From Linyphia triangularis (taxonomy: Eukaryota; Arthropoda; Arachnida; Araneae; Linyphiidae), in the NCBI GenBank assembly GCA_963978545.1, contig OZ021722.1, positions 107,872,442 to 107,936,441 of the forward strand: a stretch of 64,000 nt of DNA, in the 5' to 3' direction. Shown piece by piece: positions 26,355 to 38,087 of the stretch. Every line of letters begins with the position of its first letter. The stretch's first letter is position 1. The position numbers and the translations under genes were made by a program. The notes beneath the pieces are model-generated. The model did no database searches. It saw nothing but the letters and a program-made list of their open reading frames with translations, and had not been told where the DNA came from.

Positions 26355-26615
26355 CAGGGTTCCCACGGTCTGAAAGTCCTGGAAAGTCCTTAAATTTTTT
26401 TTTTATAAAATTTGGTCCTTGAAAGTCCTTGCCTTGAATTTTCAAGTGACCGTCGATAATCTCCGTTTTGTTTTTTATGTCTAAAGTATGTAATTTTATG
26501 GTCCTTGGATTTTCCTAAAATGGTCCTTGAATTTCCTTAAAATGGTCCTTGGATTTTTTTAAAAAGGTCCTTGAAAGTCCTTGAATTTTGTTCTTCGACA
26601 AGAGTGGGAAGCCTG
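26355..26615. mobile_element. GGGTTCCCAC hAT-like MITE, different body
   Basis: Ends CAGGGTTCCCACGG and GAGTGGGAAGCCTG, with TTCTACA directly repeated on both sides. The body is made of repeated GGTCCTTGAAAGTCCTTG phrases, unlike the other copies, so it is a related but separate subfamily. Confidence 0.75.
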
Positions 26616-27227
26616 TTCTACAACACAGGGATATTATAAATTGTTTACTAACTTATGCACAATTCTTTAAAAAATGTACATGTACGATAACTTTTTCTTT
26701 AAAAAAATTTCATCTGCCAATGTCTCCGAATTAAACCAATAAATTGCCCAAATTGTGATACCCATTGTATCTATGACATCATATATTTTAATTGTCATTA
26801 AGGGAATTGTTAACTTAGAGGAGGTTCCATTCTTCCTTAAGAGTGTCATAGCAATACATTTCAAATGAATGTTTGATAATGTGTTATTCGTGTAGATCAT
26901 ATCAAAATCATTGAAATTATCCAGAAATTGAAACTTAAAGTAAAATACTGCATATCTATCTTAATGATTACGAAATTCTCATGTTTGATAATCCAATGTA
27001 AACATTGTTTAGTGTTCCTCTTGATTTTTTTTTATTTTTTTTATTTGTGCCATATTTATCTATTTTTAAAATGTGTACATTATATATTTATGTAGATGTA
27101 TTTGAGTGATTTTATTTTGTCACTATATTAATTACCTGAGAGATTTATATCTTTATGTGAAAGTGTGCTGTCCAATTAATTAGTGCTACCAAGTGATTAT
27201 GAAAAACACGTTTAGTTTCAAAGTTTT

Positions 27228-27592
27228 GGGCAATTCTCTGGTATATACATGAGACAATTTGGCTCTTCTTTTAATACTTTCAAACAGATAAGAATTATAA
27301 AATTAAGAGGAATTTAATAGTTGTGTTTTTATTTTATACAATTTTACTTGGTGACAAATTTATATGGAAAAATAATTTATTGAACTAGGTCAAATATGCA
27401 TTTATATCATCTGACGCACGTGTTGATGATTTATAAATGTATATTTAACCTAGTTCAAATAATTATTTTTCTGCAAAACTTAGTCACTAAGTAATATTTT
27501 ATAAAACAAAAACTACTAGATTCACCTTAATTTTATAATTCTTATCTGTTTACGTGTAGAAAAAAAAGAGCCAAAATGCTCAGAGAATTGCC
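27228..27592. mobile_element. Foldback MITE (GGCAATTCTC ends), copy 2
   Basis: Left arm GGGCAATTCTCTGG ... right arm CAGAGAATTGCC, with near-symmetrical arms of about 170 bp around 27410. It is the same family as 17434-17770. Confidence 0.8.
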
Positions 27593-28255
27593 ATTTTATA
27601 TTTATCGATTAGCGGCATTTGTAATTATATCCAAGTTAAATTTATATTTTATTGTATTCATTACATTATTCTAAACTTTGTTAGTACGCTTTATGTTAGC
27701 TTTAGCTAGTGAATAGTTAACCTTCCATTTAATTTCTACCTACGACGTATCGATTTAAAATCATTGCATCAATCAATAACTATTCATGTAAAATTAATGT
27801 TCATTACTTTCCTTTCGTTTTCATTTGTATTAAATATGCCCTTCGTAGTTTAGTAATTGTAATTTTGGCTAACATATTTCCATATTTATCCGAATTGTTA
27901 TTACCCTATAGAAACTACAAACTTTCATTTTCAGAAATCGGAAACACAATGGTTACATCTTACTATCATAATCACTTGGTCCAATGGAAATGTAATATGT
28001 CAGAGAAGTTTATTTTATAGTTGTGGGCTTCCTTTGTAAAAAAAAAATGAAAAAGAAACAAAGAGAAAAAGTGTTGGTGTTTTAATCTCGCATTGTCTAG
28101 TGTAACAATGTGTGGTAAAATGTACAGAAAAAAATCACAAATTTATATTTCTATTTATAAATAGATGATAATAAGAGTCCAAATAAAATCTTGATAATAT
28201 ATTGTTTCTGTTTAAATTACTGCTTAGAAAATATCTTTTGACACTCTTCCCAGCT

Positions 28256-28689
28256 CATTTAAAAACTACTTTGTATAAAATCTTCGCATTTGGTGAGTAT
28301 GTACAAAAAGGATCACTTAATGAAATGACATAAATTAAGAACTCGAAAATAGCGTCTAATATATTTTATTTTGTATCTGAAATCCTTACGTCAATGCTTA
28401 TGCAGTGGCTTCATCTGGTTTTGCTTTTTTGATTTTCGTTTATTATAGTTAAACATTAAATAGAAACAATTTATGTCATTTCTTTAAGAGATCTTTTTCT
28501 TACCTTCTCGCCAAATTACAAGGTTTGATTCCAAATGCTAGAAATGTAACATAGCGAGTATATGGAACGATCCTTACTAAGACATCCTGTTAACCCTCCG
28601 TCGGGCGCAACCGGCCTGACAGGCACAGCTCTGACGCTTTCGTTTCCCCCTCCTCTCGTAGAGAGGTAGGAATCTGCCTCTCCTATAGT
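28256..28689. repeat. Family D fragment and a TTAA-bounded GC-rich piece
   Basis: 28256-28589 repeats the phrases of the 194-bp units (AACTCGAAAATAGCGTCTAA, then TTTAAGAGATCTTTTTC). At 28590 TTAACCCTCCGTCGGGCGCA begins a GC-rich stretch that looks like one end of a second TTAA-type element; its other end is missing. Confidence 0.6.
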
Positions 28690-28925
28690 CCGAGAGGCGA
28701 CTGCAATTTTTGGACCCCATTGAACATTTTGAATTTTTTGTTATAGAAATTGGAGAAAAGTGAGTAGATTATGTGTCCACTGGTCTGCCGTGGCAAAAAT
28801 GGCCGAAACTGGTCAAAAATCAACTTTTAATAAGTTGAACTAAATCCAATAGCCAAATGCGCCATAACTTGCCAAAAAGAGAACAAACTTTTTCGTCTGG
28901 CAACCCACTGCATTTCGATTTTCAG
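28690..28925 (+). mobile_element. Single arm of the AGAGGCGACTGCA foldback family
   Basis: GAGAGGCGACTGCAATTTTT through GGCAACCCACTGCAT matches the left arm of 5286-5945. The loop and right arm are absent. Confidence 0.75.
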
Positions 28926-29709
28926 AGTGAATATCGGCTTCTGAACTATGCACTACAATGTATAAATTTTACCAAATTTTTTGTCTTTGTTACCCTGATA
29001 ATAAAACACTTTAGTTTAAAGCTGAAAATTTCTTGTAATGTTTTCAAAACATAAAATGTGTTCTTTTTATAAACAAATTTCATATTCTTTTCTTTAAATA
29101 TTCCTATAGTAATCATTGATTACTTTTAGAATACTAAAATTAAAAATAATGATTATAAATTTGCTATTCTTTTTTTATGCGCCTGTCAAGCATATTGAGC
29201 CCAACTTAGGGTTAAAAGCTAATATTGGACATAGTATAATTCCGCCGAATTGTACTATGCAAATTCGGAGTCGAATATTTTTCGGGGTAGAAGGTTCGTG
29301 GAAATCTAATAACCACGGCGGATATGATGGTACCTAACTTTTTTAAGATCAATAGCCTCATTCTTGGAGATTTCCGCCAATGTGATTATAATGGCGGCTT
29401 TGTTCAGATTAAAGTGATAGTTGCTGTTGCTGAATTCCACCGAAGTAATGGGCTGTATTGCACACTTAGCAATGGACCTTCCTAGTTTTAGTAGCTGAAA
29501 ATGTTTTTATTTGTGCATCATAAACTAATGACGTTGAAATATCATTTTCAATGGACAAATTTGCAATGTTTTTGTGTTTTCGTTATTATTAGCTTCGTAT
29601 GTATCCATATAACGGAATCTTTGAACTCGATTTTCGACCAATTCAAAACGTTAGATTAATTTAAAATTTTGCCCAGTTATCAAGGACCCCTATGACAATA
29701 CAATAATTC

Positions 29710-29860
29710 AATAAGTTTGTCGCATGATCGCAAGGATTGGCTCGTGTTGCCCTTGCGCATTAAACTCCTACCAACCAACCTTCTCCGGAATCGAACCTTT
29801 GTGTCTCGTTACCCGTTACAACCCCAGTAGTCACAGAACCTACCATCGACAGTTGATAAG
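29710..29860 (-). mobile_element. Possible SINE-like fragment, minus strand
   Basis: On the minus strand a box B-like AAAGGTTCGATTCCGG follows a weak box A-like GATGGTAGGTTCTGTG, then AAGGTTGGTTGGTAGG. No TSD found. The 80-codon frames across this area (29724, 29869) resemble no protein I know. Confidence 0.3.
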
Positions 29861-30246
29861 GCAGACATTTGAAAGATCTGTCGTGGGCACTACGGTTATA
29901 CTATCAACAAAAAGTTATTCAGATTCATCTTATAATAATGATGGACGAGCCACCGATTGTTTTTGATCTAATATTAAAGAGTTCCTTTCATCTGGTCGAA
30001 ACTCTGGATTGCAAGGATTTAGCTCTAGAAATACCACAGTTTCCATGTAAATGTGGACACGATCTAAGGGGCCATAACCGAATTAATGAGCTATTCGCGG
30101 TTTCACCTTAATATAACGTGTACTGAGACACAGACATGCATGAGTTAATCATTGATACAAGCATATGACTACCGGCCATGGCCGGATCAACTAATAGTGA
30201 GTTTCTTTCACGTGTCACAATTGAATAATTAATAGTTTAAAAAATT

Positions 30247-30280
30247 AAAAAACACGCTTTAATAGAAAGCGTGTTTTTTT
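30247..30280. repeat. Terminator-like perfect hairpin
   Basis: AAAAAACACGCTTT, loop AATAG, AAAGCGTGTTTTTT. It looks like a bacterial intrinsic terminator, but the setting is animal DNA and diverged copies occur at about 30660 and 30725, so it is a repeat end. Confidence 0.8.
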
Positions 30281-30445
30281 AAGCTTGGCGTCCACTATGT
30301 CTGAGCAGAGCGGAGTGGAGCCAATTACAAGTCTGTCAACGTCCATTGTAGCACGAGCCTCGTGCTACAATGGACGTTGACAACCTTGTAATTGGCTCTA
30401 ATCTAATCCGCTCTGCTCTGCTCAGCGATAGTGGACGCCAAGCTT
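30281..30445. mobile_element. Palindromic MITE of about 165 bp flanked by TTAA
   Basis: AAGCTTGGCGTCCACTAT on the left and its exact complement on the right. Arms of about 75-85 bp meet at GCACGA/GCC/TCGTGC (30351-30365). Only about ten bases differ between arms, as one indel. TTAA lies at 30279-30282 and 30445-30448, which may be the target duplication. Confidence 0.8.
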
Positions 30446-30722
30446 TAAGCCGCATTGTCCTTACCAGGATCTTCAGGATTAGCGATTTTTCATATTCAGA
30501 GACACGGTAGTGTTTTGTTCCAAGTGATACGGCGTGTACTAAGGCATACACATGACTTAAATTTGAGACAGGCATATGACTGTTGGCAGAAATAACTGGA
30601 GAGTTTTGTACACTTAAGTAAAAAAAAATTATAGTTTACAACAAAAATAATTAATAGTTTAAAAAACACGTTTTAATAGAAAACTGAACTAAAAAGTAGA
30701 AAATAAATAATAGTTTAAAAAT

Positions 30723-31018
30723 CTAAAAAACACTCTTTAATAGAAAAGTGAACTAAAAAGTAGAAAATAATTTTAAATAAATTTTGAAATAAGAATAGAA
30801 TGATTAACAAGAAATATTTATTTCATCGTAAAAAAGCGTGGGGGCTGATTAAGATATTTTCTTAATGGCTCTACTTTTACCAATATCTATCATTAAATAT
30901 TTACAACAATTGACATCAAGCACTCACGCTCATTATCATTCTATTCTTATTTCAAACTTATTTAAAATAATTTTCTACTTTTTAGTTCACTTTTCTATTC
31001 TAGCGTGTTTTTTAGACT
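30723..31018. mobile_element. Inverted-repeat element of about 296 bp
   Basis: Arms 30723-30812 and 30937-31018: CTTTAATAGAAAAGTGAACT and AGTTCACTTTTCTATT, TTTTGAAATAAGAATAGAAT and ATTCTATTCTTATTTCAAA. The outer ends recall the hairpin at 30247. Confidence 0.75.
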
Positions 31019-31587
31019 ATTATTCACCAGATTAACGATCATTCCTGAGACTTGCAAATTCGGAATCCAATATTTTTTGGAGTAGAAGGTTCGTGGAAAT
31101 TTAATAACCATAGCCGATATGATGGTACATTGCATTATTAGGTACCTAACTTTCTTAGGATCAATAGCCACATTCTCTGAGATTTACGCCGATGTGATTA
31201 TAATGGCGGCTTTGTCAAGACTGAAGTGATAATTGCTATCGCTGAATTCCACTGAAGTAATGGGCTGTATTGTAATCTGATTTGCACACTTAGCAGTGGA
31301 TCTTCCTAGTTTCATTAGCTGAAAATGTTTTTATTTGTGCATCATAACCTAATGACGTTGAAATATAATTTTCAATGGACAAAATTGCAATGCTGTTGAG
31401 TTTTTCTTTCGAAAGAGTAGACCTTGGTAGGTTAGCCTAATTTGCATTCAAAATTACATAAAAATGTAAAACTTTTAAGGTATTTATTTTTACTTATTTC
31501 GGCGCCCCTCTCAAAATTCCACATGTGCGGTTGCACACGCCTTAGGGTGGTCATGTTCAGATCCCATGATGACGGTACGATATCAAA

Positions 31588-34500
31588 ACTGGGGGTGTGG
31601 AGCATCGCACAACTTTCAATTACACTATAATACTGACATGAATTTGTGTCATTTAACGTATTCATTATTCATTTAGTAAAAATGGATAGTTTGGCGAAAT
31701 TTTTTGTGATAATTGTTGTATGGGTGAAAAAAAAAAATCTCCGCCAAAATGATGATTTTGGCGATATACTTATCAATAATTCTTACACTATCCTTTCTTG
31801 CAAGGCCTATTCTAAGCCGAATTTACGACTGCCCAAATGTCCTCCCCCCCCCCCTTTGCCCAACTCCTCCTTAGAAAATCTATGATATGATAAAGTCGAA
31901 CAGTGGTACAATTAGGAGAGGGGGGGGGGGGTGGATGATGGTATTTTGATTTTAGTAATAATGTTGCTCACAAAGTTAACCCTTCATGCAATGCATTCAC
32001 CAAGAACAAAACACCTGAATAATGAAAATGTAATAAATCCATTAAAAGTGTCAAAGATTCCTACCTATCTGTCAAAGCGCTTGTTAAAAAATATAGTCTA
32101 AAATATTTTTTCAGGCAAAAAATAGAAGAGCTAATAAGGAAATGAAGGGAAAGGGATATGTATTAAAAAGTAATTTTTGAAATATTGAGGGCATTCAGGT
32201 ATTGTAAAGACTTAAAAGTAAAAAAAAAAAGTTAAAAAAAAATCCACAAATCATCTTCATCAATTCACACTTAGATTTTTATAGCTTAAGTTTAAAAGTC
32301 CCATGTGTGATTTCATTAAAATTTGCACAAATAGTTTATTCCAGTCAGCCTGTCACCTCTCCTTGCTCACAAATCACAAGTTAATCGTGGCCCAATCTTT
32401 GATGCCCAGGTTAAAAAATTTATATTCTACAATTAATAAAGGTAAAAGTTTTATGTATCAAGAATTTTAATTTAGCTTTATTTTTTCAAAATGGCTTGGA
32501 AAAAATTTACACTTATTTTAAGCATTTAGATGCAATTTTTTTCTTTGTTTAGGGAGCTCTATTTATCGATTTCGGAAACTTGTAACTCTACTAAAATAGA
32601 TACGCTAAAATGTTATACATTGGGTAGTTTGTACGCTTAACTACCTATTAATTGCCCAATAACGGTTAATCCGGATCCAATCTACGGATTCTTAACGCGG
32701 AATTCTAACCACTACGAACATCCATCTCTAACCTATACTTCGAAGTCGATACCTTTTGGCATGTGATAGCAAAGTGCTAACCCACAGCGATTATGTGATC
32801 CTCTCGAATTATAAAATTAGATTTGTTAATTTAGCTGTGTTTTAAACTACAAAAGCTTTCAGCTTAAAAACTTAATACAAAATGTCAGCATCATTTGCTA
32901 ATTTTTCTTTGAATATAACATCGATTTTTAATACGATAATTCCATATTCTGTTATATATTTCATATTGATTTAAAAATGGACATACCTTTTCATTGCGAC
33001 GTTGCAAGAATTATTCGTACCAGTAGTGAACTTCAATTATTTTATTTCTGAGACAAACATAATAAAAGATTACCAGTCATTTCAGCCAGCCATTTTTCCA
33101 GAAATTAAAAGCCTCTCATTTGCCAACTATTTATTGCTATTGGTCATTGCTGCTGAAAGCAGTTTCCGTTTCGTTCCTCACAACAACCTGTCGTCACCAA
33201 TCCTTGAACCCTCTAAACTCAGTATAAATAAAACAAAACAAAAAGTCCCCTCTCCCAACTGTCCCATCCACATTCCTGGGGGTGGAATATTTTGTTGACC
33301 GGAAATAGGGAGGGAGAAAAGATTTTTGAGGAAGTTGGAAGTAATAAAAGGGGAGGTGAGGGGGGGGGGGGTGAAGTTTTTCTTGCGAATGTAAATGAGG
33401 CTCGGCTGATTCTTTTCTGTAAAAAAAAAAGACACTCGACCTTTACCTTATGCTGTAGTAATTCAAACGATTTTGTCGCTCTCCACGACGAAGTTAGCTG
33501 ATTTCTCATGCAATAGATCCTTATGACATTGTCACATTTTTGTTAAGTGGAGAAATGTTTAGAAAAATTGCTCTATCTTCTTAAACTGGAGAGGCTTATA
33601 CTAAAGGCGATAAATAATAAGAAACTTAGTTTTAACAATAACCTTGTTTCGGGGAATTCATATAGCGAATTGAGTACATGTATATCAAATTTGGAAAGAA
33701 ATCTTAAACAAAAAAGTTTCTTAAATCAGCAATTTTTCTTAAAATTAATTATTTAGGGACACTAAATTCTCTTAGCTTGAAGTTTATGTGTTTAATGGTC
33801 AATATGGGCACAACTGTATGGTATAATGGCCTTACTAGGTTACAAAGCTCAAAGAGATCGCAATGAAAGGACTTTAAATACAATGAAAAAGCTCTCAATT
33901 AGCAAGTACGAGTGAGAATAATATTTTTAAATAACAAAGAGGCATTTGTCATCGCACTGGAAAAACAATAAGCAAGAATCACTTAGAGATTAATAATATA
34001 TTCCTAAAAAAAAAAATATGAAAAACAAAAATCTAAAGTAAAAAAAAAAGATACCACCTGAATGTTGGGTTTAATAATGTAATGTCACAATCTATATATA
34101 AGTAAGAATATCAATACGTATTTATGCATGTATGTTTTTTTAATAGGAAGCTATAGTTTTATTCTTTTATTCAAACCTTGATAAAATTTTGTGCACTTGA
34201 TCTTTGAAACAAGAGGAATATTCCTGGCTCCTTGACATAGCTAAAAACCTCCCCCTCAATCTTTTATAAACCCTTAAGGAGAAAAAAATGACTTGATATC
34301 TACTATAATGATATCAAGTCATCCTTCTTAAAAAGAAAACAAGATTTGCTTTTCGCGTTTTATATTTAAGGTTATGAAATCGAGGAAAAGGGGTGAAAGG
34401 GGGTATGGTCATAATTTGAGATCTTCTGAACCAATTTGAAACGGCTTTATTACTTGCTTATTGACTAATGCACATTACTCAGAAAACAATTTCATCCCGA

Positions 34501-35310
34501 TGTGTTTCTGCTGACAAAAGGAGATAAAGGGGAGAATTTTCATAACTTGTAATAAACTGAACAATTTTAACTTGTCGTCTGTGAAACTTTGAAAGGTTGA
34601 TGAAAGGAAGTGAAAAGCAGAAAATTTAGAGTGAGGAAGAAAGGGGGAGGACCCCATTTGTTTACATTTTTTTTTTTTTTTTACCTTTTACCACTGCCCA
34701 ATTTCAGATTTACGATTGCCCATTTTCAATTTACGACTGCCCAAATGAGCCACGACTGTCCGTTAGAATAGGCCCTGCTTTCTTGTAAGTGAAAGTGGGC
34801 AGAGAAGAAAAAACGATCGTTGATGAGGTATGCTCAAGGAAAGAGAACTCTGTTTTAAAGGCATTCATTTTTCAACTTTTTACTCCAATAAAGCATTTTT
34901 ATGGGAATTATGGGTGGGTATGTTTAGAGCACCTTAAGAGGCATTACCACAGCGATTTTGAACAAAATCGTTAGAGTCGTTTTTTAGCAATTACTGAAAA
35001 ACATGATTTTTTTCAATGGCTACCTATGCGCCGCGATATTGACTAAAATCTTAATGGTAGGTCCGTGGGCCATCACTAATCCTCACACCGAATTTGAACA
35101 TCATAGGTCAATTTGTTGGGGAGGTATGCTGAGCATGTACACACATGCAAGCAGACAGACATTTTTTCTAGATCACTTTTTTTAGATCAGGATGCTCCAA
35201 AACGTGGAGAAATGCGCAAAAAAAACAAAAAAAAACGATTTTTTTTTTTTTTTTTTGACCGAATGCTATACTTTCATTACCCTATGTATACATATGTGTA
35301 ATTGAAAGTA
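31588..35310 (+). mobile_element. TTTCAATTAC-family element, split by a hAT-like insertion
   Basis: The two halves 31588-31800 and 34786-35310 (about 740 bp joined) match the uninterrupted copies at 47.1 and 59.8 kb. Ends carry the inverted phrase CTTTCAATTACAC / GTGTAATTGAAAG. Conserved inside: CTTTCTTATAAGTGAAA, CATTACCACAGCGATTTTGA and TTTTTTCTAGATCACTTTTT. Confidence 0.85.
31801..34777. mobile_element. 2977-bp hAT-like transposon with perfect 8-bp TSD
   Basis: CTTTCTTG flanks both sides (31793-31800 and 34778-34785). Ends are inverted: CAAGGCCTATTCTAAG on the left, CAGGGCCTATTCTAAC on the complement of the right. Both are followed within 50 bp by ACGACTGCCCAAATG. The 8-bp duplication and CA(A/G)GG ends fit hAT. 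The longest internal frames (33002-33298 and its shadows) show no transposase, so it is non-autonomous or decayed. Confidence 0.88.
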
Positions 35311-35820
35311 AGAATCCGTGGTATTTGAATAAAAATTCATTGAAAACGAGAAAATACAACGCAAACACCGTCTTTCAACTCATGGCGGACTAAAATAGCG
35401 AGAAATCCGCCCAAAATAGATGGAATGCATGAGGAATGCTGTTTTCCTATTCAAGTTCAAAAGATGATGCGTTCGAGCTCATACATCACAGTTCTTAGCA
35501 CCTCGTGGAATGGTGAACATCACTTGGCGGACATTTTTATCATCCTTTTGACGGAGTTGGTGATTTGTGTCGTCACAGTGACGTTTAGCTCTATTTTGTT
35601 CCCCGCTTTGACGACGCGTTTTGCACAAAGCAACTCGTATTTCTAAGAGTGATCGTCTGTTTTTTTTTCGAAAATAGAATTTTACTAAACTAATTAGAGT
35701 GTTACGGAAATTTGTACTACTTCATGGCATTCAGGTTTACCAGTAAACTTTTATTCTTAAAGTTCTTTATTTTTATTATTTGAGAAATAGGTCGTTTTTA
35801 AATCCTTTATATTATTAAGA
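35311..35820. other. Short unassigned stretch
   Basis: No repeat partner recognised. A 73-codon frame at 35425-35646 has a hydrophobic middle, but no homology I can name and no flanking splice signals that convince me. Confidence 0.4.
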
Positions 35821-35880
35821 GGTAGTCCTAGTAAAACTCATTCTCTATACTCGCTATATTACAATCTTCTAGCCCAGTGC

Positions 35881-37159
35881 AAAGATACTATAATAACCCT
35901 TCGGGTTAAAGATGGCAAGCTTCCATAGAGATAATGTAAAATACTTGAGAGCACATGACGTCATTGCAGGGTTTCTACATTGGTAAGCTTATCGCTCTTT
36001 TTGGTTTCACTTGGCGATTACATTTTATGGTTTTCCAGAAATCTTTTATCCAAAAAAAAAAGAACAAATCTGCCTAGCTCATTAAACTTTCACTTAAAAA
36101 ATTTACACACCCAATCAAATTTTTGTTAATTTATATTTTTAACTAAAATAATTGAATACTTTTTTAAACAATATTAATATTATATTGAACCACTACAGCA
36201 AAAGTTCCATCCTGTAATGCAATACGAATCCTAATATTAGATTTGGGGTTTTTACAGCATATTCTAATATTGGTGAACTTTTAGTAAGTTTTCGTAATAA
36301 ATATGAACATCAAGAATTAACAAAATTACTAATTATAAAATTATTGAAACACATTCTAGAAGAAAATGATTTCGATAAAGTTTCCATGCATTCTTCGAAG
36401 CAGTACATTAGTAAACTAAAAAATATCTAGTTATTGAGTGCAAGAATTTAAAAATGACTTGCAACTACAAAAACCAATATCATTTAGCATGTACTAGTTT
36501 AGAAGAATTTACTAATAGTTGACAATAATCATTTAGCTTTATTAATTCACAAAATAAAAAACCGCAATGGTAATTGAGATTGGCGTTAAATTTCAAAAAT
36601 CATAATAAACACATAATAATTGAGTGCATTTATGCAACTAACAAATGATAAACATTCTTTAAAGCGATGTCAAAGTAATAAAAAAAGAAAAAGCAACTAT
36701 ATTTAACATAAAAACTAGCCTGCTGAATGAGACGAAAAAATAAAAACAAACGATTAAGAACACTAACCATTAAGTTTCATCACAACCATCAACACTGCAA
36801 AAAATGTCCTGTTAAAATTTTCTTACGAAAATTCTATAATCTTCAGAACATTACCGAAATTTATTGTGTACAAAAGCGAACAATTTGAACAAACTTGAAT
36901 AAATAATATGTTACTTTGCAAAGTAGAATCCTCCATTTTTGTTCTGCTATTTAAATCTCCCACGAATTCGACGAAATAAATCTGATGTTCTTATTTGTTT
37001 GTTTAAAAAGCACGATCGCCAAAGTAAGAAAAAAGCTCTGCGCATGTCTGGAAATCGGAGCAATTTGGCGAAAGTTTTGTGCTCTCAACTCTGAAAATCC
37101 GCGAGATGGCAGCACTTACGTATCGGCGAAGCTTGCCTTCTTATAGTTTTAAGTTCTTT
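35881..37159. mobile_element. 1279-bp DNA element with 9-bp TSD
   Basis: GCCCAGTGC occurs directly on both sides (35872-35880 and 37160-37168). The ends AAAGATACT and (complement of right) AAAGAACTT are inverted. Imperfect similarity continues inward through GGCAAGCTT and TGAGAGCACA. The unfilled site is preserved in the other arm of the host element at 37989-37997. No long frame. A 9-bp duplication suggests a MULE- or hAT-like class. Confidence 0.85.
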
Positions 37160-37368
37160 GCCCAGTGCGTTTAGAAACTACTTACTATAACCACCTTGAC
37201 ATTTGGTGAGTAAGTACGAAAATTATCACTTCATGGAATGACAAAACTTAAAAACTCGAAAATAACGTCGAATATACTTTTATTTTATATTTAAAATCAT
37301 AACGTCAATGACTATACAGTGACTTCACCTTTTTTTGTCTTTTGCTGTTTTAATTTTCATTTATAATC

Positions 37369-37883
37369 TATAATAAAAATATAAAAAAGCTTTCTGTCTA
37401 TCTGTGGCTCTATAAAAACCTACTTAAAATTGGAGTAGAGGTCTGAAATGTTCAATATAAGAAGTTTTGGCTTTCTAATTTTATGTATGTCAAACAGAAC
37501 GTTAAAATTTTAATTAGTTATTTTTGAATTAATTTTCTTAATTTATTTTTTACAAAGTGACTTCAAATAGAGATACATCTCTGAAATTTTCAACATAAGT
37601 AGTTTTAGCCTTCTAATTAGACTTTTGAAAAACAGTTTTAAAATTTTAATTAGCTATTTTTTAATTAATTTTCTTAATTAATGAGCAATTTTTGTTACAA
37701 AACGACTTCTAATAGGGCTACAGCTCTGAAATTTTCAACATAAGTAGTTTTGGCCTTCTAATTGGTCTTTTGAAAAACAGAATTTTAAATTTTATTTAGT
37801 TCTTTTTTTAATTAATTGATAAATATTTTAAGCACGGGTATTTTGAAGCACGGGTAAGTATTGAAGCACGGGTATTTAGCTAG
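37369..37883 (-). mobile_element. CTAGCTG-family repeat, copy 3, reversed
   Basis: Read on the minus strand it starts CTAGCTAAATACCCGTGCTT. Inside are three units of about 140 bp (CTGAAATTTTCAACATAAGT phrases at 37443, 37581 and 37726) and AAGCACGGGTA is triplicated near the end. It lies at the same TTTATAAT point of family D as copy 2, but in the opposite orientation. Confidence 0.75.
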
Positions 37884-38087
37884 TAAATATAAATTAAATG
37901 AGAACTATTTATGTCATTTCATTAAGTGATCTTTTTCGTACCTATACGCATAGAATGTCAAGGTGATTATAGAAAGTAGTTTCTAAATGCACTGGGCTAG
38001 AAGATTGTAACATTGAGAGTATAGGGACTGATCCTTAGAGTTGCATCTTAACTGCGATTTTCTGTGATGTGTGTGCCTGGCGGGCAA

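Larger units (their letters stand above)
25254..28255. other. AT-rich flank with two repeat insertions
   Basis: Apart from the elements at 26355-26615 and 27228-27592, I see no gene or repeat. An AATAAA followed by a T-rich stretch is near 28180. Confidence 0.5.
29262..31394. repeat. Pair of direct repeats of about 330 bp enclosing about 1.5 kb
   Basis: Copies at about 29262-29572 and 31052-31394 share GAAGGTTCGTGGAAAT, GATGTGATTATAATGGCGGC and GCTGAAAATGTTTTTATTTG. The second has small insertions. They could be an old segmental duplication or degraded terminal repeats. No retroviral-type gene lies between them. Confidence 0.75.
35821..38040. mobile_element. Family D element with long terminal inverted repeats, carrying two insertions
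   Basis: The left arm (35821-35880 continuing at 37169-37255) is the reverse complement of the right arm (about 37905-38035). Shared phrases include ACAATCTTCTAGCCCAGTGC / GCACTGGGCTAGAAGATTGT. The left arm is split by 35881-37159 and the core by 37369-37883. Confidence 0.8.

Noticed and set aside
29724..30111. Two overlapping 80-codon plus frames
   Set aside because: Within a repeat-rich interval with a SINE-like promoter on the other strand, and no known protein similarity.
30247..30280. Bacterial intrinsic terminator
   Set aside because: Stem and T run fit, but the surroundings are animal repeats and diverged copies occur as repeat ends nearby.
33002..33509. Several frames of 69-98 codons on both strands
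   Set aside because: Overlapping frames around G- and C-runs inside the 2977-bp hAT-like element; none resembles a transposase.
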